This document shows, piece after piece, positions 33,344-46,683 of a DNA stretch of 64,000 nucleotides. This DNA is from Burhinus oedicnemus (Eukaryota > Chordata > Aves > Charadriiformes > Burhinidae). The notes beneath the pieces are model-generated. The model saw only the letters and a list, made by a program, of their open reading frames with translations, made no database searches and was not told the DNA's origin. The position numbers and the translations under genes were made by a program. The DNA lies in assembly GCA_008921705.1 (NCBI GenBank), contig VFFE01007568.1, positions 588,168 to 652,167 on the forward strand. Direction: 5' to 3'. The stretch's first letter is position 1, and every line of letters begins with the position of its first letter.

Positions 33344-33586
33344 ACTTGGGATGCAGCTTTGGCAAGGACTGCAAGGGCATGGGCAAATAAATGCATTTTT
33401 GAACACAACGTATACTTAAGTGTACATCAGTTCCATCCTAATTTCACATCTGTTGGAGAGAATATTTGGGTTGGAAGTCGTCAAGCATTCTATGTTGCTG
33501 ATGCCATTAAATCGTAGTATGATGAGGTCAGGCTTTATACTTTCACAGTGCAGAAATATACTGAAGTTTGCCGTCATTACATTCAG
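33344..33586 (+). pseudogene. GLIPR1-type copy 1, exon 2 with premature stop
   Basis: Splice sites are intact (ATTTTGCAG / CAG|GTAAAA). It is one codon shorter than the 246-base exon of the intact copies, and the TAG at 33515 truncates the CAP domain. Confidence 0.88.
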
Positions 33587-36051
33587 GTAAAAGTTATCTT
33601 CAGTAAAATGGGCTGTGTAATGCGTATATGAATCAGTAGGGGCTGTAACTAATACAGAGTTGTATATATGGTTTGTAGTGACTGACAGCTTACTGTCTTT
33701 TGTAATCTCAAGCGATGGCTGTGGTACAGGTTAGCCCTGCACCGGTTCACCTCTTTGTTTTGTATAATACTCCGTTCTTCTTGTGCACAGTATTGGCCTC
33801 ACTGAAAGCCTCACTCCTTGTTTCATTGTATCAGTACTACGTGAACCTTCTATCTTGCAAGTTCACTAGCTGCAAAGCTACACAGTTCTAAAACCTGTAA
33901 CTTTGGAGATGCAGTTTGAAAAAATCACAATAATTGCAGAATGTCTGTGGATACTCCTTAAAAGAAATGTTAACAGAATGAGAAAATCCAGCCAAAGTAA
34001 ATTGTATTCTTTACAAATCTTGCAAAAAAGGGGTGGAAAAAAGAGTATCAAGAGCAAAAGAGGCAATTTATGATCTATTTCCAGTTTCTCAGTGGTAATT
34101 CTGCAAACAATTCTGCTGGGAAAGTAAAGCTTTTTTTTTGAACACAATATTTTAAATGGGTTTATTCATTCCCATGTCTAAAAAATAAGCTTTGTGGTAG
34201 AATTAGTTTCATCTATGAGCAAACACGTAATATTTCACTAATCTAAACCAGACAATAATTTTAATTTCAAGTAGATCTTATCTAGTAAAAGTGACTCTTT
34301 AATTTCTTATCTCAGTATTCAAAGATGCTTAGACTGCTCTCTGTGCAAACCACAGATGAAAATACTGTGGAGTACACTTACAGTGAAGCTGTTACCGGAC
34401 ACAATGGTAGCTGCGAGGTTCTTTTTGAGTAGACTTTGGATTGTGAAATGAAATTACTTACAGTTACCAAAATCATTTACAAAACATTTTCTGTTTGGGA
34501 CTTTTTGACCTCTTTTTATGTCTTTTCGCACATATTTCACCTCAAGTGTTAATTCTTATTTCCCGCCCCTGTTTCTGCCTGTAACAAACTCAAAAGCAAG
34601 GCTGGAGGATTTAAGTTTTGCTGTTTATTGGGCAATAAATCTTTAGAAGTTTAGAACTACACAATATCTTAGGAAAGTATTTTTCGTTTTTCCCTGGCAC
34701 AATAAATGATAAAAAGTTACGTAGCAAGGTAGTTTCTAGCATTTTTGCATTTGCTGTTCAACCTTGTCTGCATAGAATTCTGGAGGTTTTTACACATTTC
34801 TCTTGGAGTGATGTTCGCTTCTAAGATTTCTTTCTCCAATTAATACTGCTTGCACCTTTCTTGTTACACATAGTTAAGTCATATCAAAATGTTCATGCAT
34901 TTCAGGCCATATTTCAGGCAGAATTACAAAGGAAACTAATAACTGGAAAAAACAAGTGGAGTACATGGGTTAAACACCAATGAACATGTAAAAATACATA
35001 TGTCATAAAAATTGATAATCAAAGCCCATGCATGATCCAGGAGCCATCATGGTCTTGAAGGCTCAGACACAAAATTGAAAATTGGTAAATTTACAAATCA
35101 TAAATGGATAGGCTGTGTAGACCTGCTAAGAGAAGCACGACACAGAAATCTCAAAATGGTGGAAATCTCAAAAAAATACGTGAAGGTGTTACATAAAGGC
35201 CCCTGAAATGCTTAGTCCTTAATCCAGGGTTCAGGTAACACCAAATTAAGCATTAAGATTCTTTTTGAAGAAAGGTTATGTCTGTTGAACATAACCACTT
35301 CTTGCAGTTAAAATTGAAGAAATGGAACTTTGAGGGATGTTAAAATCGATTTGTCAGTCTAAGGGCTGTACTTTTTGTACTGGGGAGATACTGAGAGTAC
35401 TCCACTATGTCTTTAAGTTTTCCAGAAGTGCAATGTACGATCATTCAGATACTCTAGGTATACAGTTAAACATTTTTACCTGAATTCAGTACAGTTTGGT
35501 TAGTCATATGCAGAAGGTATAGGGAGAATCTCCCAAGAAAAAAGATGCCCAAACTGCGATCATAAACCATCTTCACTTAAGTATGGCCCATAACACTTGT
35601 TAGTCTGAAAATGTGCAGTGCTAAAGCTTTCAGACTTAAGTTTACAGTAGTAATCAGCCAGACCACTTCTAGCACAGGAGAAACCCTTCTTGCAGACCTG
35701 AGTTATGAATGTTAAAATTAGTTAAAGGAGCTATTGGGTAGTTGCCACTAATTTCCCTTTTGTTCCATGGAATCTACTGCTGGATCATGAAATCAGCGAC
35801 TCTTACTGAAATTGTTCTGTAGAAGATTCTGGAAACTTACAGCATAGATCACTTCATCTCGAGGGGTGAATATTTAGAAGTTCATCTTAAAAAGCTCACT
35901 TACCAGGTTTTTTTAAATGCATAAAAAGATTAGAAATTGGAAAATGAAAATACTGTGTTGGATCTCTGAAAATAATGGAAACTTTGTAGATATTAGATTA
36001 AGTTACTGTTGAGTGTAGTTTTTAGTTTATTTTAAAACCTTTTTTTTTTAG

Positions 36052-36153
36052 GTTGTTTGGGACTACTCATGTAAGATAGGCTGTGCTGTTACTCTGTGTA
36101 AGGAAGTTGCAGGAATATGAAATGCAGCAAATTTTATTTGCAGCTATTCACCA
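36052..36153 (+). pseudogene. GLIPR1-type copy 1, exon 3 remnant
   Basis: It follows acceptor TTTTTTTTTAG and encodes VVWDYSCKIGCAVTLCKEVA before a stop. A frameshifted NFICSYSPG (from CNYGP-type sequence) follows. The donor expected after it is destroyed. Confidence 0.8.
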
Positions 36154-38350
36154 GGGGAGGTTGCTGGTTTAAATGTTAAAAAAATATGAAAGCAATTGGA
36201 ATGGCATTTAGCTGAAAGTAAATTGGGTTCTTTATTTATTGGTAGTCTCATAAATGCAATTGGAGAAAACGATGGTTGTCTAATTCAGTTATCAAGAGAG
36301 CCGTGGGCATTATAACGTGTACTTGCTTAGCTTTTTAATCTGTTAGCTTTACTGATAAATCTCATTCTGTGCCAGTCTTCAGCAAACAAATCCCAAACTG
36401 AGTTCATGCTCCACTCCATTGATTTCTTTTTCATATGAAACAGAAGAAATGAGAAAGTTGCTGCAGGCAACTGCTGTCAGAGCTGGAATTACCTCTTGCA
36501 GTTTTATAGATTTTTTTAATTGCACTTTAGCTTTTTACACTGTATTTCTTTTTTTTTTTTCCTTAGAAATTATACAAATAATAGCACAGGTGTTAGATCA
36601 GTTGCTTTTCCTTTCTGTATAACTGAGTAAAAGAAAATTACATTATCGTTTCTTGCCTATTTAATAGCTGTGATTATGCCAAATGTTATTGAAGCATTAG
36701 AAAACAGTAAATGATCGATGCAAGGAAAAGCTAATTGCAACATGTGATTTTACATTTAAACTGATATTCTGAAAAAACACAGGCCCCATCCGGTGCTGTT
36801 CCTAAAGCAGGAGAAGTTTGAAAACACAGATGCAGATAGTTTTAAAATAACGTATTTTGTTTCATAATAATGCATAGTCCATAATCAAGCACATGCATAT
36901 GCAATCTGTTTGTCATTTTTAAAATGTACATAGCTTGTGAGCTTACATGACAACTGTTTTTTCTTTCTTCTAGTGAACCTGGGCCACTACGGGAGAGGTC
37001 AATTAGTCTGAACTAAAAAATTCATTGAGCCCTGTCCATCTCTCTCCCTGTATCCCAAGACTGGACTTGTACTTGAATTGTTATTTTGAAACTTGCTGGG
37101 GTATGTTGTTGTTTTCTTTTTAAAATCTGAACTAAAATGTTTCCAGTTGCCAGTGCAGAATAATGACTCACTGACATCAACAGTGGTCTGTAAAGACTTG
37201 TCACTTGCAACTTTTTTAATCTGTGACAACATAGTGGGTTGGTTTGCTCTGCTGTTCTGCATATCCTGGAGAACTGGTAACTGAGCTGAATAGCTGTCTA
37301 AGATAAGGTCTAACATGCCATTGTTCTTGTGTCCACTGCTTGATACCAAGAACACTGATCTCTATATCACCACAGAAACAAGTGGAGTTAGAGCAGACAG
37401 ACCATCTTCTAGCAGCCTTTTCCCTTCCTAAACTGTCTGGAAAAATAGGTAAACCTTAACCTTGCCACCAGTCATCACCATGCTCCAGATACTGGAACAG
37501 CCTTTCCCAGCTTGACCTTCATGACTCTTTCTGGAGGTTTGGACCCTTAGCGCTTAGTTACCCTGCTAGATAGCAGTTTCTTTTCAGATTTGAGGATGCA
37601 CCAATTTGAGGACCACCTTGCCAAAATGACGTGTAGCAGTTTTACAGCGTAGTCCTTTTATAGACCTTTTCTGAAGGTCTGCTGCTGGGACCATCCATGT
37701 CTGAGATGCCCAGGTTATCCTTCCCCCCGTTTAAAGAGAAGCATACATTACTTCAGAACGTGCCCTGTCCTGTCATCATTCTCATACTTAAAGTTACCTG
37801 CCACATCCTTGCTACCAAGCTCTGTTCATCATGCTGTTCTTCTCATGTCTTCTACCTGCCTTCCTCTTGGTAGGTGAATCTTCCATCTATTATGTCCAAG
37901 AAATCTTTGGCTCTAAGAGGAGCCTCAAAGTGGTCCTTAGTATTCTGTTTGAAGGGTAACAGAATCTTAGAAATGCCCTTGAAAGGGTCTTTTAGGATGT
38001 CACATAACTTCCTGGACATTCTTCTCAACCATCCTAGAGAGCTTTCCCAACTAGTCATTTTTTTCCTAGTGGTTTTAATTTACCTAGTTTCTTTTTCTAT
38101 TTTTGCTCTTTACTTTCTGCACCATAGGCAAAAAGTCCAAGCTAGAAAAACTGAATGCTTTCTCACATCTCACTGTCATTCTTCATAATCATGGCTAAAG
38201 GTAAGAAGTTTAAACAACCTGGTAAATCTTGAAGAGAAGACTAGTGTGGTGATTTATCACTTTGCAAGATTCTGTATCAGTTGCAACTACCAGTATGACT
38301 ATATTACAAGGTGGTTAGAAACACCAGATACCATCACAGATAAATGGACT
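36154..38350. other. Spacer without recognised genes
   Basis: AT-rich to about 36.9 kb, then about 48% GC. I see no conserved exon, RNA gene or clear repeat end. Open stretches on both strands are short and unrecognised. Confidence 0.5.
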
Positions 38351-39484
38351 ATAGAATCATAAAATTGTTTAGGTTGGAAAAGATTATGAAGTCCAACTGT
38401 TAACCTAGCACTGCCAAGTCCATGACTAAACGATGTCCTGAAGCACCACATTGACACGTCTTTTACCTACCTCCAGGGATGGGGGCTCAGCCACTTCCCT
38501 GGGCAGCCTGTCCAGTGTTTGACAACCCTTTTGGTGAAGAAATTTTTCCTAATATCCAGTCTAAACCTCCCCTAGTGCAACTTGAGGCCATTTCCTCTTG
38601 TCCTATCACTTGTTACTTGGGAGAAGAGACCGACACCTTGCTACAACCTCCTTTCAGGTAGTTGTAGAGAGTAATAAGGTCTCCCCTCAGCCTCCTTTTC
38701 TCCAGACTAAACAGCCACGGGTCCCTCAGCCGCTCCTGATAAGTCTTATGCTGTAGACCCTTCACCAGCTTCGTTGCTCTTTGGACACGCTGCAGCACCT
38801 CAATGTCTTTCTTGTAGTGAGGGGCCCAAAACTGAACACAATGTTCAAGGTGCGGCCTCACCAGTGCTGAGTACAGGGGGACAATCACTTCCCTAGTCCT
38901 GCTGGCCACACTATTTCTGATACAAGCCGGGATGCTGTTGGCCTTCTTGGCCACCTGGGCACACTGCTGGCTCATACTCAGCTGGCTGTTGAAACATCCC
39001 CAGGTTCTTTTCTGCCAGGCAGCTTTCCAGCCACTCTTCCCCAAGCCTGTAGCACTGCATGGGGTTGTTTTGACCCAAGTGCAGGACCCAGCACTTGGCC
39101 TTGTTGAACCTCATACCATTGGCCTCGGTCCATCGATCCAGCCTGTCCAGATCCCTCTGTAGAGCCTTCCTACCCTCAAGCAGATCAACAGCCCTGTCCA
39201 ACTTGGTGTCATCTGCAAACTTACTGAGGGTGCACTTGATCCCATTGTCCAGGTTGTTGATAAAGATATTAAACAGAACCAGCCCCAGTAATGAGCCCTG
39301 TAGAACACCACTTGTGACAAGCTGCCAACTGGATTTAACTCCGTTCACCACAACTCATTGGGCCCAGCCTTCCAGACAGCTTTTTACCCAGTGAAGAGGA
39401 CACCTGTCCAAGCCATGAGCAGCCAGTTTCTCCATGAAAATGCTGTGGGAAACAGTGTCAAAGGCTTTACTAAAGTCTAGGTAG
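38351..39484 (-). mobile_element. CR1 LINE, 3' half (interrupted by solo LTR)
   Basis: A long CR1 copy in reverse orientation. Reading the minus strand, degraded ORF2 shows reverse-transcriptase sequence around 38.9-39.3 kb with the catalytic-core type motif FADDTKL, then the C-terminal region with [20 protein letters not shown]. Frameshifts break the ORF. The 3' end lies at 38351 (TAGAATCATAAAATTGTTTA). It continues at 40228 after the inserted LTR. Confidence 0.93.
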
Positions 39485-39489
39485 AGAAC

Positions 39490-40227
39490 TGTCCTGGTTT
39501 GAGGTAAAACAGAACCAATTTTCGTTTCAGTAATTTTACTTTTCAGTTAAGCCTCTTCTAACTCTCTGAAATTAATGGCATGTTCTTCAGACAGTGTCTG
39601 CTACCAGAGTGGTAAGGCCTGATGTTTACAGTTAATACCAAGGAATGGGATGCAGAGAGGCTCCTGCTTATACCTACTGCTGTAACACCCAAGGCCAGCC
39701 AACTTTGTTATGTGCCACATTGGAGGGTCAGAAGCAAAAGCGTAGAGGGCTCACACCTGCAGGGAGGAGCAAACAGGACAGGTGACCCAAAACTGACCAA
39801 CAGGGTATTCCATCATGCTCTGTATAAAAGCTGAGGGATCAAAGGGTCAGCTCTCTTTCTTCAGTGGCCAGTGTCTGAGCAGGAGTCTTGTCTGTCTGCC
39901 TTTGATCCTGATCCATGTGTTCCTGAATCCATGTGTTCCTGAATCCAGATCCGGAATCCAGTTCCTGTCCATTACTGAGTCCACTCTGGGACTTCCCCAT
40001 CATCCTGGGAGCTTGATGCTGCATTTTATATAATATATATTTCATTGTTTTCTTATCAATATTATTTTTCTTTTTTATTATTAATATTTCATTAAAGTAG
40101 TTCAGTTTCTTTTTCAGTCCACAAGTCTCTGTCTTTCTCATTCTTCTATCCCTTCTCTCTGAAGGGAGAGAGGTTAAATAGAGCATCTGTCATTCATTCA
40201 GTGGCCAGTCCAGCCCAAACCATGACA
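39490..40227 (+). mobile_element. Solo LTR of an avian ERVL-like retrovirus
   Basis: A 738-base element beginning TGTCCTGGTTTGAGG and ending CCAAACCATGACA, so it has TG...CA ends. It carries a TATA box at 39823-39829 and a poly(A) signal ATTAAA at 40091-40096, both expected in an LTR. It splits a CR1 copy and is flanked by AGAAC (39485-39489) and ACAAC (40228-40232), a 5-base target duplication with one change. No gag, pol or env is attached, so it is a solo LTR left by recombination. A 5-base duplication suits ERVL-type integration. Confidence 0.88.
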
Positions 40228-41279
40228 ACAACTTCCACAGCCTTTCCCTCATCCATTAAGCGGGTCACCTTGTCATAGAAGGAGATCAGGTTAGTCAAGC
40301 AGGACTTACCTTTCATAAACCCATGCTGACTGGGCCTGATTGCCTGGTTGTCCTGTATGTGCCACGTGATGGCACTCAAGATGATCTGCTCCATAACCTT
40401 CTCCAGCACCAAGGTCAGACTGACAGGCCTGTAATTCCAGGGATTGTCCTTCCAGCGCTTCTTGTAGATGGGCATCACATTTGCTAACTTCCAGTCAACT
40501 GGGACCTCCCCAGTTAGCCAGGGCTGCTGATAAATGATGGAAAGTGGCTTGGTGAGCACTGCCACCAGCTCCCTCAGTACCCCTGGGTGGAGCCCATCTG
40601 GCCCTATAGACTTGTGCATGTCTAAGTGGCCTGTCAGATCACTAAGCATTTCCCCTTGGATTATGGGGGCTTCATTCTGCTCCCCGTCCCTGTCTTCCAT
40701 CTTAGGGGGCTGGGAAACCAGAGAACAACTGGTCTTAGTGTTAAAGACTGAGGCAAAGAAGGCGTTAAGTACCTCAGCCTTTTCCTAATCCTTTGCCACT
40801 ATGTTTCCCCCTGCACCCAATAGAGGATGGAGATTCTCCTCAGCCCTCCTTTTGTTGCTAATGTATTTATAGAAACATTTTTTATTGTCTTCTATGGCAG
40901 TAGCCAAATTAAGTTCTAGTTGGGCTTTGGCCCTTTTAATTTTCTCCCTGCATAACTTCATGACATCCTTGTAGTCCTCCTGAGTTGTCTGCCCCTTCTT
41001 CCAAAGGTTGTAAACTCCCCCTTTTTTCCTGAGTTTCAGCCAAAGCTCTCTGTTCAGCCAGGCCAGCCTTCTTCCCCACTGGCTCATCTTTCGGCACGTG
41101 GAGACAGCCTGCTCCTGCGCCTTTAAGATTTCCTTCCTGAAGAATGTCCAGCCTTCTTGGACTCCTTTGCCCTTCAGGACTGCCTCCCAAGGGACTCTGT
41201 TAATCAGTCTCCTAAACAGGCCAAAGTCTGTCCTCCGGAAGCCAAGTTCTGCTGATCGCCTGTAGATGTCCTTCAGAAG
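40228..41279 (-). mobile_element. CR1 LINE, ORF2 N-terminal part
   Basis: Continuation of the same CR1. Minus-strand translation includes QWGRRLAWLNRELWLKLRKK and the reverse-transcriptase stretches SIGPDGLHPGVLREL and NYRPVSLTLVLEKVMEQIIL. Premature stops make it inactive, and it is 5'-truncated at about 41279. Confidence 0.93.
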
Positions 41280-42955
41280 ATTTATTCAGTTCAGTTCAGA
41301 TTGTTGCTCTTACTTGTGCTTCTATTTTACTGCTCTTTAGGAACGTTTATCTTAAGTCTACTTTAGCAGAAGGGGAAGCCTGTCCTAGCTGTAAGTTTCC
41401 ACTTAATTTAGAGCAAAGGACTTTATAACTGCTTTCTGGTGTGAGTTGATGGTGACATATTCAGATCTTATGGAATTAGAAAAGATGTATTTACCGTTTC
41501 AGATTAGGATTTATAGTGGTTGAAGTTATCCCAGCACTGTTAATAAGATGCCTTTAAAGAGGAAGATACCTTCTTTTGTATTCCTATCAGTCTGCCTTAC
41601 AGGTAGTACCTGTATTTTGTGAGTCAATCCAAATACTGTCATTTTACCTTTTCACATCAAAAGAGGATTCACTGAGGTCCTGGATATTGGCAGGGACAGG
41701 ATAACCCTGTTTTCCTGTTAGATTGTGGCATCCTCAGAACAAGAGGTATGCCGCAACTTTCAGGAGATGTGGAAAAACTGCCTCCTTGTCCCAAGTTCAC
41801 TCAGTGCCTCTCAGATAATCCATGATACTTCTGTGCTTTTGGGAATACAAACGCCATCTCATTACCTTTTATGTTACTGTACTTTTCCATGAATATGAGC
41901 TCCCCTGTTTAAAGAGGTCTCCACCACCTCTTTAGAGAGATAAGTGACATCCAGTCCCTGATAGGTGGCTGTATCTGACATTTTTAGGACTCAGTTTCTC
42001 CTGAAGAAGCTGTGGGAGTTACAGTGTTAGAGGACCTCAGTGGCTAGTCAATAAAGTGGTAAATGAAAATCACTGTAAGTAAATATGAAGTGATAAGCAT
42101 GGGGGAAAAGGCAGTCACCTGTAAAACCACGGAAAATACAGCTTAATACTCACTAGCTGTCAGAAGCAAATGAAACAGTAGTAATGATTAATTAAGTTAG
42201 TACTTTTAAAGAGCAAAACATAAAGCACAATAATGTCACTTTTTATGGAGACAGCCTTTTAGTTTCTGTGGCCTAAACCAGCAAGACAAGTGAAATTAAA
42301 GCCCATATGATAGTCTCACATATATTTTATTTCATTTAAGTAGCATAGTCTTCAGAAGCCACCTGAAGTTCTGTGTGAGAATGACTTTTTTTCTCTCTCC
42401 AGAAGTTAATTTGTGCATTTTTTCCCCATTTCTTACACCTTCTCAGTGAGGCAACACTACAACCTAGATGTTAAGCAATCTGTAGATAGACAAACAGATT
42501 TACTTATTCGTAATGACAAGGCTTCTTGGAAAAAAAGGCAAGGCCTTTTGTCTCTCTGGATCTGTGACTGAGAGCTCTATCTGTCTTCTCAATGAGGATT
42601 TTACAGTGCATTATGAACTGTGTGAAGTAATAGTGTAATTATAATTTACAGTGGCAGCCTTTGATACCAAGAAAGACTTGCTGAATTGCAGCCCAGGCAA
42701 CATATGTATCTTCTTTGTATTGCATTCCTGCCATTGAAACATGCGGTCACCAAGTGGGTCTGCTTTCACACCCTTATGAGGCATTATGCTCTTGCCAGAG
42801 CTTCTAGAAGCAATACTTTGTCCTTCAGTCTTTCTTATTCTGGATTCTGAGACCTTTTTTGAGATAACCATGTGGGCTAGTGTTTGGTATCACCCATGCT
42901 GTGAATGTATATATGGACAGTGACCCAAAAGATATGTTACTTAACCTGTAATTTT
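41280..42955. other. Spacer without recognised genes
   Basis: Unique-looking, moderately AT-rich sequence. I see no exon with family similarity, no RNA gene and no clear repeat ends. Confidence 0.5.
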
Positions 42956-42958
42956 TTG

Positions 42959-42992
42959 AGATATTTATATATACATATATATATATATATCA
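42959..42992. repeat. (AT)n microsatellite abutting a CR1 3' end
   Basis: Alternating AT dinucleotides with a few interruptions, directly adjoining the 3' terminus of the following CR1 copy. Confidence 0.88.
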
Positions 42993-43375
42993 CAGAATCA
43001 TAGAATGGTTAGAATTGGAAGGGACCTTAAAGATCAGTTAGTTCCAACCCCCTTTTCCTGGGCAGGGACACCTTCCACTAGACCAGGTTGCTCAAAGCCT
43101 TGAACAGTTCCAGGGATGGGGCATCTACAACTTCTCTGGGCAACCTGTTCCAGTGTCTCACCACCCTCTGAGTAAAGAATTTATTCCTAATATCTAATCT
43201 AAACCTACTCTCTTTTAATTTAAAACCGTTAACCCTCATTCTATCACTACACTCCCTGATAAAGAGTCCCTCCCCATCTTTCTTGTAGGCCTTCTTTAGG
43301 TACTGGAAGGCTAATTATTAAGGCTATTAACAAGTCTCCTGCTCTTCTCTGACAGGTTCCAAACTTATGCTCAAT
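42993..43375 (-). mobile_element. CR1 LINE 3' fragment
   Basis: A reverse-orientation CR1 starting CACAGAATCATAGAATGGTT at its 3' end and including the standard GAAGGGACCTTAAAGATCA segment. About 380 bases, 5'-truncated. Confidence 0.93.
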
Positions 43376-46300
43376 TCTTGGCATCAGAAGATGCCCATTC
43401 AATTTTATTACTGCCTGGACTGCATGTCAGGGCATGTGGTTGCAGTATGTCACCGTAGATGGTGCTGGGATAAAACTCAGGCCAACAGTATCCCTGTGGG
43501 CGAATGTATATAAAAGACATTTCAAAGAAGAATAGTAGCAAGTAAGTTGCAGATAATCTTTTGGGGTGTTCTTCTCCCTCCATCTTGTACAACGTTATAC
43601 CAACCCTTACATCTGTATGTCTGGTGGGGAGCTCTTATTGATAAATATAGATGATACAGGGTGTAAATACAGACTTAGGATCCTGAAAAAATTATCACAG
43701 GTCTTGGTGCATATTATCTCCCTTGAGGAGTGCCCACAGTGCCCACTATGGAGGTGAGTAGAGTGACAGACAAAGCAAACTGTAGTAGTCCACAGTCCTT
43801 AGGACTAAATCTGTCCCTGTGTTCCCAGGATTAGGCTATGAAACACAGCATTCCTTCATCTTGAATGGATGCAGCATAGACTGGATACTGTGTTTCCCAT
43901 TACCTAGTAGTATAGCATAGGCTCTAGGATGATGGTGTCTGCATTGTCATTTTCAGCAGTTAGATGTATAAGGAGCCCTTCTGAGAATATGCAGTGTTAA
44001 AAGTACTGCAGGCTGATCTAAACACTTTAGCTCCACTTGGGTGAAGTACTTAAGCATGTAAGGATCCCACTGTCTTCACAAAGACTGTATACTTACTCTT
44101 GGACATTTGCGTTTTGTGGAATGAAAGTTTTGTTTCTCAAGAATTCAACAGTAAGTAGCTCACAAGATTTCTTTTTTTGCTTAATAGTTTGTTTTAAGCT
44201 ATTTCGGAGCATGTCAGTTTTCAAATTTTCCACTCTAAAATCCTCATTTTTCCTCAGTTAAAACCAGAACATTCAGGTTTAGTAGTTCATATACCAATGT
44301 AAAATTTGAATAAAAAGCCTGAGTATTTTCCCATAAGAAAAACAATAGCTTTATAAGATTCTGTTCTTTCACAGGGACAGAACAATGAAAATGAAAAGAA
44401 GGAAAATTATTCTGATGTTTTTATTTAATTATCAGCAATTCATTGTACTTTCAGTGTATTTACTTCAACAAATTGTTTAAGATATTTAACAAATCATTTA
44501 AAATTATGTATGAAACTTTTCTTTTTCCTTTGTAGTGGTAATTTTTTTTGCTTATTCAAAATGTGAAGCTTTAGATTTATTATTCAGTATTTTGTTCCTA
44601 ACTCCCTCTAAACTTTGTACTTAATTTATTTCTTTTTATTATTCCTTGTTTTAACGTGTACTCTTACTTGCACATAGCATATTTCCTGTTTGAAGTGTTA
44701 TAAAGTTTTAATAATAAATTTTCCTTGCTTTATCTTGAAACTTGCTCAGGTCCATTTAATCAACACAGATTTTAGTCTTCTATATCCAGGACTTGAAGTC
44801 TTTCATTAATTTTCTTTAATTTCAGTTTATCCAAAAGAGATGAAATTTATACAAGAGTCTGAAGCTTTTTTTCCTTACTAGTATAACAAATTAGATTTTT
44901 TCCTGATTGTATCTTAGTCTTTTCTAGTGAATGCCAATATGACTGTATGAAAGTTCATTATTATTAGGTAATGTTTCACCATTATTTTAAAATGAACAAA
45001 TTAAAAAACCCACAAATTCTGCTATTTTTGAATGTTCAGAACTCAAATTGAGCTTAAAGGAAGCTTCTGTGAGTTCAACTTTAGGAACTAATTTGTCCTG
45101 TACTTTCTCTATGTGAAACTGACAATTTAGGTCTGAAACATTCCAGTTTATTATCTAAATCTATACTGATAATTCCACTGATTCTATAAAAAAAATCTTT
45201 TAAGTCGCAAAGAAAATAAGATAGACTTTTACTGAAGATTAATTTAAAATTAAACGTGCTAGCTATTTCTTCTGTAAATTTTCTAATCTAAAGTTGCTAA
45301 AATACAGAACAGACTTTTCAAATGCAAGCTTTATTATGTAAAACTTGGATTACATTCTCAAATCTAGAAGCCTAATATTATATACTTAAAACCCTAAATA
45401 GATGACTCCTACACAGAAAATTGTGCAGTATGAAAGTTCCTGAGCAGTAGCCTTTCCCATTGGTTTACCTGGAAGTTGCTAATATTTACCATCTCTGAAG
45501 ATAAAATCATTGTTTAGATGCCATATTAGGGTTGAAAAACTTACCTCAGAGCTACATTTCAGATGTCTGTAAGGAAAAAAAGTTTCCTTAGTACCAGAAA
45601 CACAAAATTTGGTACTACAATAAAGCTCTTTCAAGTTTTAAAGTGTTAATATTGCATAGGTTTAGGATGCTGCTTTTTTACAAACAAAACCCCCCATTTA
45701 CATTCGGTTATTAAAACATAAGTTGTCCTACTTGTAGCTGTGACAATAGCCCGGAAGAAATTCATATGTAACACAGTAATCCCTATCCCTGAGAATAACT
45801 GTCCTTCTTGTCATTTAGTAACTTGATTACAGTTAGGACTGTAACAATCAGAGTATGCCTTGCAGAGAAGGCAAAGTTGAAAAAGAGCTCTGCAGTCTCC
45901 CAAAGCTTTAGAAAAACCTCAGTTCCTACTGGCCATATTTATGCTGGGCTGATAATAGGCCTTTCGTCCGAGGTACAGTTCAGTGTTTTTCCTGAGCTAA
46001 GCAGTGTGGAATTTGCAGCACTGAATGATGCGCAGGTAGTGGTGCCATCAGATCCTGTTTCAATAAAGGAAGGAGTTTTCCATCCATGAAAATATTTTTT
46101 CATTCTGCTTTCCTGAAGTTGTGATACTAGGTTTCTGTCCTCAGTGCTGGCTCTTGTGGTCTCCACACAAAATACATATAATTTGCTCCATTCCCCAATT
46201 TTCTGTCTTTGGGAGGAAATCTATGAATGGCTGAGAATTTTGTTGCAAGATCCCCTTCTTAAAAACAGCATGGATGTGGACTGTAATGGCTTGCTGTATC

Positions 46301-46683
46301 TTCTCTTAAGGAGATTCCTGAGTACTATTCTGTAATATTCCAGTGGTATTGTAGCGGTTCTTGAACTTTTACACTTCCATACTGCTGCCATGGACCAAGA
46401 GTTTCTGGTGTTATCCTGTGAAAAGAGGCTTAGGGTGGACAGCAGAAAAGCCGCCTCATTTTTCAAATGCCTTGAATTTAAAAAGAAAGAAACAAACGTG
46501 ACATGTGATAGTAATTTAAGTCCAAGAAATTTAAATCATGTATGAAGGGCAAGGAAGATAACCAGAGATCCTGTCCAGCTAGGCATATACTTGTAGTCTA
46601 TAACAAGCTTCCTATATCTGTGTTGTTGAAAGCATGCTAAATACTTCATCCTTCACAACCTGCTGAAGCTTTGGCTCCGTCAA
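43376..46683. other. Spacer without recognised genes
   Basis: AT-rich, especially 44.3-45.7 kb. Only short unrecognised open stretches, the longest about 93 codons at 45808-46089 (plus), with no splice or family support. Confidence 0.5.

Larger units (their letters stand above)
31558..36153 (+). pseudogene. Decayed GLIPR1-type CAP-domain gene (copy 1)
   Basis: Remains of three exons of a GLIPR1-like gene: 31558-31728, 33344-33586 and 36052 to about 36153. Exon 1 still encodes a signal peptide and the CAP start (FIEDCVHGHNDL). Exon 2 begins TWDAALARTARAWANKCIFE and keeps SVGENIWVGS, but has an in-frame TAG at 33515-33517 where intact copies have Trp in W(F/Y)NEV. The usual CGHYTQ is CRHYIQ. 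Exon 3 begins VVWDYSCKIGCAV, then runs into a stop; the matching NFICSYSPG segment is in another frame, and the donor after it is lost. Later exons were not found. I conclude it is a pseudogene with a still well-preserved promoter and exon 1. Confidence 0.85.

Noticed and set aside
38613..41087. Several long minus-strand frames with reverse-transcriptase similarity
   Set aside because: They are fragments of CR1 ORF2, broken by stops, frameshifts and an LTR. They are listed as mobile elements rather than genes.
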